Source: Pseudanabaena cinerea FACHB-1277 (lineage in GTDB: Bacteria; Cyanobacteriota; Cyanobacteriia; Pseudanabaenales; Pseudanabaenaceae). From it: a stretch of 57,091 bases of DNA. Location: the NCBI RefSeq assembly GCF_014696345.1, contig NZ_JACJPY010000018.1, forward strand, positions 1 through 57,091, in the 5' to 3' direction. Below, piece by piece: positions 6,980 to 12,805 of the stretch (positions within the stretch are counted from its first letter, which is position 1; each line of letters begins with the position of its first letter). The position numbers were made by a program, and so were the translations under genes. The notes beneath the pieces were generated by a model. The model was not told the origin of the DNA and ran no database searches. It was given only the letters and a program-made list of their open reading frames with translations.

Positions 6980-7018
6980 ATGATGAATGAACGAACACAT
7001 TTATTAATACAGGATTTT

Positions 7019-7213
7019 ATGAAAGCTAACGTTCAGATTAAAACAACCCACACTACGGCGCGAACCCTCAGGGCGCAAGCCGCCTTTGAGGGGCTAAGTA
7101 CTAGCGAATTAGCCGAAAACATGATTTTGCACTGCCTCACAGATGACGAGCTATTGAAGCGACTCGTTGCCGAGTGCCACGCCGCCAAAGCCCAAGCCAA
7201 ACAAGCCGCCTAA
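7019..7213 (+). CDS. Small protein, possible ribbon-helix-helix type (64 aa)
   Basis: First gene of the rightward operon. Start at ATG 7019 with AGGA four bases ahead; an upstream ATG at 6980 sits inside the operator repeats and lacks a ribosome binding site. The pattern (short beta start, then two helices with ELAENMI) resembles Arc/MetJ ribbon-helix-helix proteins, which would suit a Cro-like early regulator, but the match is weak. The tail is rich in Ala, Lys and Gln. Confidence 0.5.
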   Translation: MKANVQIKTTHTTARTLRAQAAFEGLSTSELAENMILHCLTDDELLKRLVAECHAAKAQAKQAA

Positions 7214-7295
7214 ACCTGCCGCGCATCTCTACAACATCGACCCCGCCTCTCTAGGCGGCAGACTTCGCCAAACCCACCAATTTGAATAAGAACCC

Positions 7296-7571
7296 ATGCC
7301 AAACCCATCAGGCTACTACCTAGAACTACCCACATCCATCAGCCTAAAGATCGAGCAGTTCTCGAAAATGCAGCTTTACAAACTAGCAACCGATTGTTCG
7401 TCCGAATTTGATTTTCCTTTCATGGAGGAAGAGGAATGCTTCACACCAGAGGAATTGCAAGCCCTCAACGATTTGAGCGAATCCGCTCAAATCCAACTAC
7501 TCCGATGGACAACCGAACTACTCCAAGAAAAAATCCGACTCCAACAAAAAATCAGTGCAAAAGCCGCCTAA
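7296..7571 (+). CDS. Hypothetical acidic helical protein (91 aa)
   Basis: Soluble, mostly helical, with an acidic run (MEEEE, about residues 43-47) and a C-terminal amphipathic helix rich in Gln/Lys. Second gene of the rightward operon. No family recognised. Confidence 0.55.
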   Translation: MPNPSGYYLELPTSISLKIEQFSKMQLYKLATDCSSEFDFPFMEEEECFTPEELQALNDLSESAQIQLLRWTTELLQEKIRLQQKISAKAA

Positions 7572-7616
7572 CCCAATCGAAACAGCCTTTTTTGATTTTT
7601 TCAAAGCCAAAACACC

Positions 7617-7856
7617 ATGCAACTCCAAGAAATATTCCCCAGAGAAGTCATAGACGAAATCACAGCCTTCACCCCTGCCACAAAAGCAATGGTGATATGG
7701 CAACTAGCCGATGAAGTCAGCGAAAAGCTGCCCGAATTTGCCGATCAAATCTCAGCCACCACCATGCAGTGGCTAACCGCCCTCACCACCAAACAGGCAA
7801 TCCACACCATCAACCATCTATCAGCCATGCTTCTAGCGATTTATGAAGACAACTAA
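7617..7856 (+). CDS. Hypothetical helical protein (79 aa)
   Basis: All-helical small protein with no membrane segment or signal. It is similar in size and helical character to the preceding product, and the two might interact. The next gene starts inside its last codons (ATG 7843), indicating translational coupling. Confidence 0.55.
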   Translation: MQLQEIFPREVIDEITAFTPATKAMVIWQLADEVSEKLPEFADQISATTMQWLTALTTKQAIHTINHLSAMLLAIYEDN

Positions 7857-7980
7857 ACTTATCCCCGCTTTGCTTACCCTCGCATTAGCATTACCCGCCT
7901 TTGCCTACAGCCAAGACCCTCGTAGTTGCGCCGATCCTCGTACCCAATTTCCTAGTAACCCGCCATGTCAGAAGCAATAG
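7843..7980 (+). CDS. Tiny secreted protein with signal peptide (45 aa)
   Basis: ATG 7843 lies within the end of the preceding gene and the stop at 7980 within the start of the following gene. The product has a typical signal peptide: basic MKTTK, a Leu/Ala core and an AFA cleavage site at about residue 21. About 24 mature residues remain, with two cysteines 14 residues apart that could form a disulfide. Double overlap and a convincing signal peptide make this a real gene despite its length. Function unknown; the mature part could act in the periplasm. Confidence 0.65.
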   Translation: MKTTKLIPALLTLALALPAFAYSQDPRSCADPRTQFPSNPPCQKQ

Positions 7981-8321
7981 AGTATTCAACTCACGAATAT
8001 CGCGCCAAGATACTTGATCTTGTGGCAAAGCTCAACGATGCCGAACGAGAGCGCGATCAATCGCAAGACAAGATCAAAAATCTGGAAGGCATCATCAACA
8101 GCAATGAAGCTGAGCAGAAATCAAGATTTGAAAAGCTTCAAACCATTGCCATCAATGGGATTGAAGCCGCAAGCCTAATCCTCACAGTCATCACCCAAGC
8201 AGACACAGCCCACTGGCAGAAAAAAGAGAACCTACGCAATGCGATCGCTGTTCTTCAAAGTGTGCAGAAGCGCATAGCCAAAGCCGATCCTTTCCCATGT
8301 CCTTTTGATGATGATTTTTAA
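7965..8321 (+). CDS. Coiled-coil protein (118 aa)
   Basis: Overlaps the secreted miniprotein gene by 16 bases. Residues 15-60 form a strongly charged coiled coil, followed by a helical hairpin with Ala/Ile and a short tail ending in acidic residues (FDDDF). A short acidic-aromatic tail of this kind resembles those used to bind replication proteins, but that is speculation. No family recognised. Confidence 0.6.
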   Translation: MSEAIEYSTHEYRAKILDLVAKLNDAERERDQSQDKIKNLEGIINSNEAEQKSRFEKLQTIAINGIEAASLILTVITQADTAHWQKKENLRNAIAVLQSVQKRIAKADPFPCPFDDDF

Positions 8322-8326
8322 CCACT

Positions 8327-8698
8327 ATGACACTGACACTTGCAAAACAAACAGCCCTAGTTTTGACTGAACGACTAGTTTGTCAGCCCAAACCACACAG
8401 AGCGCAATGCCTAGAGATTTTCCCCTGTTTCCATGCAAACAAGGGGTTAAAAGTAGTGATCGATCCCAGAAATGTACAAGCTAGTTACTCAACAGTCCAC
8501 CCCAGTGGCTACACAGTACCTCACTCATTCATGCACTCTTTAGACAATGCCATCAAATTTTGTGACCTAGTGGCTCAAGCTTGCCCAGAGCTAACGGTCG
8601 AAGGTTTGATTCTTGTTTCTTTACCTGTAAGCGATCGCAAAAGGATAAAAGCAATTCTGCGAGAAATATCCGACAGTCTAGAGCCATTTGAAGACTAA
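8327..8698 (+). CDS. Hypothetical protein (123 aa)
   Basis: Starts five bases after the previous stop. Soluble alpha/beta protein with no recognised motif. Its stop is followed at once by a strong terminator, so it marks the end of the promoter-proximal half of the operon; genes from 8770 on need read-through, antitermination or another promoter. Confidence 0.6.
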   Translation: MTLTLAKQTALVLTERLVCQPKPHRAQCLEIFPCFHANKGLKVVIDPRNVQASYSTVHPSGYTVPHSFMHSLDNAIKFCDLVAQACPELTVEGLILVSLPVSDRKRIKAILREISDSLEPFED

Positions 8699-8700
8699 TT

Positions 8701-8748
8701 AAAAAAGCGCAACTAATCGAAATTTTCGAGTAGTTGCGCTTTTTTTGT
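8701..8748 (+). terminator. Terminator/attenuator before the replication genes
   Basis: A6 tract, GCGCAACTA (8707-8715), inner stem around TCGAAA/TTTTCGA, TAGTTGCGC (8731-8739), then T7. It lies inside the rightward operon between accessory genes and the rep block, a place where phage-like elements gate replication. Confidence 0.85.
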
Positions 8749-8769
8749 CCAAAAAACAACCGAAAAACG

Positions 8770-9012
8770 ATGAGACACAACAAATTACTAAGAGCTAAAG
8801 CTTGCACTTTGCTTAAAGTGCCTTTGTGCTGGGTTATAGACGTGATGCCCAATTGTGGGCATACCGCCTATTTTATCCATCTAATTGAACTACAGCCAAA
8901 CAATCGCCACAAATTCCACACCGAATTAGTACCGGCTGAAGTCCTAGAAGCGATTGCAGTTTATCCCATGTATCAACGCGACATAAGTTCACCTCACCCA
9001 TTTTATTTATGA
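8770..9012 (+). CDS. Hypothetical protein coupled to rep (80 aa)
   Basis: Start at ATG 8770; an earlier in-frame start would be within the terminator. The last four bases overlap the rep start (ATGA), so rep translation probably depends on it. It has two cysteines (about residues 11 and 28) and a His-containing middle, but no clear zinc finger. Function unknown, perhaps a replication accessory or copy-control protein. Confidence 0.55.
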   Translation: MRHNKLLRAKACTLLKVPLCWVIDVMPNCGHTAYFIHLIELQPNNRHKFHTELVPAEVLEAIAVYPMYQRDISSPHPFYL

Positions 9013-10085
9013 CCGCCAACATTTACGCCAAAATACCAGCCGAAGCGATCGACATCGCCGAAGCTCACCTCAATAAATCTGAATTTCGAGTCTGGCTATA
9101 CCTTTGGAAAGTTGACGCATTTGGCGACAAAATGCGCGTTTTTCCATCACCAGAAAAAATTGGTGAAGCCCTAAACCTACACAAGCGAACGGTTACGAGA
9201 GCCTGTGACACCCTCGAAGAATTAGGGCTATTTACATTCAAAATCCAAGAATGGCAAGGCATCAATCATTACGGCTCCAAATCCGATCAGGCTAGAGACA
9301 AACTAGCCAAAAAATTTCAGATTGAAACCTCGGTTGTTTCTGGGTGTTGTGACAGCGCTGTCCAAAATTTGACAGAACGATCCAATTTTGGACAGAACGA
9401 TCCAAATCGTGACAGCGCTGTCCAAAATTTGACAGAACGATCCCAAAAATGTACGGAGTTGTCAAATTTTGGACAGGATTGTCAAAATCAAGGCTCAAAA
9501 GTGGCTCCTGAAGCGAGTTTCACCCCCTCTAATAACTCTTTAATAACTATTAATAACTCTCTAACTAACAAGGGCGAACAAAATTTTAACGAAACCCGAA
9601 ATGAGAGAGAGGAGGAGTTTATTGATTTTTCAGGAAACGGAGAAGAGAAGAATTTTGATCAAGAGGTAGAAATCGTGGAGAGCGTGCAGGCAACTTTAAA
9701 AATTGTTCAAGAGAGCCTCAATCAAAAGGGATCTAACCAAGCAGATTCAGAGAGGGAGGTCAAACCAGAAAGCGCAAACAATGGTGAGGATCATTTTTCC
9801 GCCGCGCCGCCCGAAACTTTTTTTAAAAAATTGCGAGATTTTGTGATTTATGAAGCCAAACAAGATCCCAAAATCAATGCCCCAGAGATTTGGGCAGATA
9901 CCGTCATCCGCCGCAATCGCGCTGACTGGCAAGAAAAATGGGACGCATGGGAAAAATCCCGCGCTCAAACCACAACCTACACCCCGCCCAAAGTCGAAAT
10001 ATCCCCCGATCCTGATGTCCGCCGCCGTGCAGTTGAGGAGGCTAAAAAGCTGCTACCTGAATGGATGAGGCGCAATCGTGGTTAG
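9009..10085 (+). CDS. Winged-helix replication initiator with internal iterons
   Basis: 358 residues. Residues 10-85 form a helix-turn-helix domain of the phage O/plasmid RepA kind, with sensing of a recognition helix around LNLHKRTVTRACDTLEELG. The middle (about 113-160) is a low-complexity zone made by DNA repeats read in different frames, followed by an acidic linker. The C-terminal 80 residues hold a helical, Trp-rich part (WADTVIRRNRADWQEKWDAW) that could bind a helicase or its loader. Initiator N-terminus, iterons inside the gene and an AT-rich stretch after them is the lambda O arrangement. ATG overlaps the previous stop; the next gene starts inside its last codons. No helicase gene is seen, so host DnaB is probably used. 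Confidence 0.75.
   Translation: MTANIYAKIPAEAIDIAEAHLNKSEFRVWLYLWKVDAFGDKMRVFPSPEKIGEALNLHKRTVTRACDTLEELGLFTFKIQEWQGINHYGSKSDQARDKLAKKFQIETSVVSGCCDSAVQNLTERSNFGQNDPNRDSAVQNLTERSQKCTELSNFGQDCQNQGSKVAPEASFTPSNNSLITINNSLTNKGEQNFNETRNEREEEFIDFSGNGEEKNFDQEVEIVESVQATLKIVQESLNQKGSNQADSEREVKPESANNGEDHFSAAPPETFFKKLRDFVIYEAKQDPKINAPEIWADTVIRRNRADWQEKWDAWEKSRAQTTTYTPPKVEISPDPDVRRRAVEEAKKLLPEWMRRNRG
9349..9487. repeat. Iterons inside the rep gene (candidate replication origin)
   Basis: A 35-bp sequence starting GTGACAGCGCTGTCC occurs exactly at 9349-9383 and 9409-9443. Its distal half (GACAGAACGATCC after a T-run) has a third copy at 9391-9403 in another reading frame. An inverted copy (TTGTCAAATTTTGGACAG, 9459-9476) and a partial one (GATTGTCAAAATC, 9477-9489) follow. 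The core is the near-palindrome TGTCCAAAATTTGACA. Repetition across reading frames argues for selection on DNA, as expected for initiator binding sites. Confidence 0.8.
9530..9577. other. AT-rich unwinding element with TAATAACT repeats
   Basis: Three copies of TAATAACT start at 9530, 9541 and 9551 (10-11 base spacing, one helical turn) in an AT-rich stretch right after the iterons. This is the expected form of a DNA unwinding element of an origin. Confidence 0.6.
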
Positions 10086-10320
10086 CACAGTCCAACGCCC
10101 GATTTTGAAAAATCAGGCGATCGCGCCGTCCAAAATCGAAACCACAGGCACAGACCTATCCCACCTGATTACCAAACGCGATGTGCTGATGACCCTGCGC
10201 GGCTTTGATTGGCAGCATCCCCGAATGCTTGCCTATCTAGAGCGTTGCGGCGCAAAAAGCCGCCATTACCTCACCGAAAAACAACTCAAAAACCTTGTCG
10301 AAAAACTAGAAGCCCTATGA
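10078..10320 (+). CDS. Hypothetical protein between rep and xis (80 aa)
   Basis: GTG start at 10078 inside the last codons of rep; the stop overlaps the next ATG (ATGA at 10317-10320). A soluble protein with a flexible N-terminal 30 residues and a helical C-terminal half (YLERCGAKSRHYLTEKQLKN) that looks like a small DNA- or protein-binding helical bundle. Function unknown. Confidence 0.55.
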   Translation: MVSTVQRPILKNQAIAPSKIETTGTDLSHLITKRDVLMTLRGFDWQHPRMLAYLERCGAKSRHYLTEKQLKNLVEKLEAL

Positions 10321-10520
10321 ACAAATTTTGGTATGACACCAAACCCGCCGCCATTGAGCTAGGCATTGCCGAAAGGCAACTCAGGAAACTTCGCGCCGAA
10401 GGGATTCTCAAAAAAGGGCAGCATTACCGCTTTAAGAATCCCACAGCCGCAAAGCCTAAATACCTGTGGAACATTCGGGCGATCGCATTGGTGCTTGAGG
10501 GCGATCAGTCCGCGACATGA
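10317..10520 (+). CDS. Excisionase-like (MerR/Xis-fold) small protein (67 aa)
   Basis: Starts at ATG 10317 in an ATGA overlap. The sequence has the winged-helix pattern of excisionases: W...A..LGIAERQLRKLRAEG, then a wing (KKGQHYRFKNP) and a short last helix. It is convergent with the integrase and overlaps its 3' end by 65 bases. Size, fold pattern and position agree with Xis, a directionality factor that binds the attachment site and promotes excision. As the last gene of the repressed operon it would be made together with Rep on induction. Confidence 0.75.
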   Translation: MNKFWYDTKPAAIELGIAERQLRKLRAEGILKKGQHYRFKNPTAAKPKYLWNIRAIALVLEGDQSAT

Positions 10521-11571
10521 TCGCATCGTATGCGCGTTGATGGTGGCGATCGCTAATCCAGTGGTGATAAATATCCGTATGCACCTGTACGCTATGCCCC
10601 ATTTGCATCGCCGCCAACTCAACAGGCAAGCCAAACTCCAGAGTACGCACCGCCCAACAATGGCGCAAAGTGTAAGGCGTAAATACACCTGCGCTCTTGA
10701 AATAGCGACTCACCTTGCTACCCAGATCGCTGTTAGTTTTGCCCGTGATGTTTGGCAATTCCACATTAGCCAAATCAAAAAGCCCAACCCATTCAGGGAA
10801 GCAAGCCCAAACCCTACGCCTTCCCGTTTTGGTTTCTTCAAGCACTTGCAAGATTGGCAAAGTCGAAAAATCCAAATGGAAAACCTCATGATTTCGCAAC
10901 CCATAGACCGCCATCAATCCGTAAACATAGCGCCATTGCCTGTTTGTAATCTTAAAAAATCCATCCACAATCTCTTGATCACTTGGCAAATCACGCGGCG
11001 TAACCTTCTTGGGTGAATATGTCCCAGAATACTTACGCAAATTGATTTCTAAACCTGCAAACCTAGCCAAAGCACCCAAAGCCATGCAGTAAACCTGTCT
11101 AGTCCTAGTGTCAGGCGTGGTACTAGTCACAGTTTTGTACAAAACCTCATCGGTCAAAGGTGCATCCATCGGTAAACGTTGCAAAGCCTCCCAGTAATTT
11201 TTCCGCCATGTGGACTGTGATTTAGAGTTTCTTTCCCTGCGAGTAAAGTAATCAGCCTCAAACCTGCTCACCCAATCCCCCGCCGTCATCGCTTCACTGG
11301 TTTCATTGAGATAACCCGACCACTCAAACTCACGACAATCAAGCAAAGCCCCGATCTTCCTTGCCTCTGCCTCCGCTTCTTTGATACCCACAGGGTTAGC
11401 CCTGACCCCAAGCGCTATGCGTTGCTGATAAGCTTCATGCTTCAAAGAATTTGGCTTAGGCGGTAAAGTCGCTCGAAGGTACAAGCGATCACCAATTGCT
11501 TCAATCTTTACCCCCACCTTTGCTGATTTTAAGCGTCCATTCGCTTGAGAAATTCTGGTGTCAATAGTCAT
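10456..11571 (-). CDS. Tyrosine recombinase (integrase)
   Basis: 371 residues. An N-terminal arm-binding-like part is followed by a core-binding domain (about 95-175) and the catalytic domain (about 195-345) with Arg226 (YGLRNHE), Lys near 248, Arg303 and His304 (YTLRH), His326 (MGHS) and the nucleophile Tyr335 (TDIYHHW). The usual His of the HxxR box is Tyr300, a substitution seen in some cyanobacterial integrases. The gene begins about 85 bases from the tRNA-Leu remnant and reads away from it. It should integrate and, with Xis, excise this element at the 3' end of tRNA-Leu(CAA). Confidence 0.9.
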   Translation of the reverse strand: MTIDTRISQANGRLKSAKVGVKIEAIGDRLYLRATLPPKPNSLKHEAYQQRIALGVRANPVGIKEAEAEARKIGALLDCREFEWSGYLNETSEAMTAGDWVSRFEADYFTRRERNSKSQSTWRKNYWEALQRLPMDAPLTDEVLYKTVTSTTPDTRTRQVYCMALGALARFAGLEINLRKYSGTYSPKKVTPRDLPSDQEIVDGFFKITNRQWRYVYGLMAVYGLRNHEVFHLDFSTLPILQVLEETKTGRRRVWACFPEWVGLFDLANVELPNITGKTNSDLGSKVSRYFKSAGVFTPYTLRHCWAVRTLEFGLPVELAAMQMGHSVQVHTDIYHHWISDRHHQRAYDAIMSRTDRPQAPMRSPECSTGI

Positions 11572-11657
11572 AACCTAGCCCTGTTTTTAGTCTAAATTTT
11601 AGTCAAGAATAAAAAAGCAAATTTGAAAGCCTTGCTATGTATTAATTATAGGTTTTT

Positions 11658-11720
11658 GACTAACAGACTCAAAATCTGACGACAGCGATGTCATGAGAGT
11701 TCGATTCTCTCTTTGCCCAT
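11658..11720 (+). other. Attachment site: orphan 3' part of tRNA-Leu(CAA)
   Basis: From the anticodon arm (CAGA CTCAAAA TCTG, anticodon CAA) through the long variable arm (GACAGCGATGTC), the T arm (GAGAG TTCGATT CTCTC) and the 3' acceptor strand TTTGCCCA, this reads as the last two thirds of a tRNA-Leu. The bases upstream do not provide the matching acceptor strand or a D arm, so it is not a working tRNA. It is what remains when an element integrates into a tRNA 3' end: the host 3' copy is left here and the tRNA is rebuilt at the far left end. Confidence 0.85.
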
Positions 11721-11735
11721 AGCTTAAGATCCGTA

Positions 11736-11780
11736 AAAATAAGGATCAATAAAATAAGGATCAATAAAATCAAGAATCAG
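11736..11780. repeat. 15-bp tandem repeat beside the attachment site
   Basis: AAAATAAGGATCAAT occurs twice in tandem (11736-11750 and 11751-11765), then a diverged third unit. It lies on the chromosomal side of the tRNA fragment. The rest of the 340-base gap (11572-11911) holds no gene. Confidence 0.8.
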
Positions 11781-11911
11781 TAGAAGTCAAGGGCAAGCTA
11801 TAAAAGGGCAAACTGGTTTTGCCGCAAGGGCAGGGCTTTACCACTAGAATATAGCCTGCTTTGCGCTGTATTCTTTAGATCAATACTGAGTGTAAGTTCC
11901 TTGTAAAACCG

Positions 11912-12805
11912 ATGACAGAAACAAAAAACTTGAAATATGCTTACTACTCTGGCTGCGTGGCTAAGGGAGCTTGCAAAGAACTACATATTTCGACAACAGC
12001 GATCGCCCGATCCTTGGGGATTGAGCTAGTGGAAATGCTTCAGGCAACCTGTTGTGGCTCAGGCACTTTCAAGGAAACCGATGAGTTGATGGAGGATGTG
12101 GTAAATGCACGAAATATTGCCCTTGCTGAAGCCTTAAATTTGCCGATGATGACCCAGTGTAGTACTTGTCAAGGGGTGATCGGACGGGTAAACGATAAAC
12201 TCAAGGGGGAAGATCCAGCTCGCAAGCACGAAGTTAACCAACTGCTCCAGCAACAAGGACATAGCTTTCAGGGTTCTACCGAAGTCCTACATTTACTCTG
12301 GATTTTGATTCGGGACTATGGATTGGCAAATTTGGCGGCTAGGGTAAAGCGATCGCTGGCAAATCTTAACTGTGCAGCTTTTTATGGATGCTATCTACTG
12401 CGATCGCAAACCGTTAACCGTTTTGATGATCCTTTCAAGCCTGAATCTTTAGAAAATATATTTCGTACCCTTGGCGCAACCCCAATTTATTATGCAGGCA
12501 GGGCGCAATGTTGCGGCTGGCCGATCTCTAGTTATGCGACTAAAGAATCTTTTACTATGGCAGGGCGACATCTGACCGCCGCGATCGCCGCAGGAGCAGA
12601 TTGTATTGTCACCCCTTGCCCACTGTGCCATCTCAATCTCGACTCTCGCCAGCCTGAAGTTGAGCAGGTAATTGGTCAAAAATTAGGAATCCCGATCCTC
12701 CATTTGCCACAGTTAATTGGCTTGGCGATCGGGCTATCCCCTGATGCGCTGGGTTTAGATCGTCACATCGTTGCCACCAGCTCGGTTTTACAAAAAATTA
12801 TTTAA
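11912..12805 (+). CDS. HdrB-like Fe-S protein with two CCG domains
   Basis: 297 residues with two copies of the cysteine-rich CCG motif: C...CCGSG...CSTC in the first half and C...CCGWP...CPLC in the second. These motifs build the non-cubane 4Fe-4S clusters of heterodisulfide reductase subunit B and of the SdhE/SdhC-type subunit of some succinate dehydrogenases. Cyanobacteria are not methanogens, so a role as a quinone- or thiol-linked redox subunit is more likely than true Hdr. No partner subunit is adjacent. The stop overlaps the convergent aminopeptidase stop. Confidence 0.85.
   Translation: MTETKNLKYAYYSGCVAKGACKELHISTTAIARSLGIELVEMLQATCCGSGTFKETDELMEDVVNARNIALAEALNLPMMTQCSTCQGVIGRVNDKLKGEDPARKHEVNQLLQQQGHSFQGSTEVLHLLWILIRDYGLANLAARVKRSLANLNCAAFYGCYLLRSQTVNRFDDPFKPESLENIFRTLGATPIYYAGRAQCCGWPISSYATKESFTMAGRHLTAAIAAGADCIVTPCPLCHLNLDSRQPEVEQVIGQKLGIPILHLPQLIGLAIGLSPDALGLDRHIVATSSVLQKII

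Larger units (their letters stand above)
1..11720. mobile_element. Integrated mobile element (right part), in tRNA-Leu(CAA)
   Basis: Seen: a tyrosine integrase with an overlapping excisionase-like gene sits beside an orphan 3' piece of a tRNA-Leu gene. To the left are a replication initiator with iterons, two Xre regulators, an FtsK/HerA-type translocase and about twenty small genes of unknown function in tight overlapping operons. To the right are ordinary chromosomal genes. The orientation of the tRNA fragment (3' end facing the chromosome) places the element on its left and predicts an intact tRNA-Leu(CAA) beyond position 1. No capsid, terminase, portal or relaxase gene is recognisable here. 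The gene set recalls AICE-type integrative conjugative elements, but a phage satellite or integrated plasmid is possible. The left end is not in the window. Confidence 0.85.

Noticed and set aside
10366-11016. 216-codon + strand frame over the integrase gene
   Set aside because: Antisense to the integrase with intact catalytic residues; low-complexity translation without a recognisable domain.
11641-11720. A complete tRNA-Leu gene
   Set aside because: The 5' acceptor strand and D arm are absent; only the 3' two thirds is present, so it is an attachment remnant.
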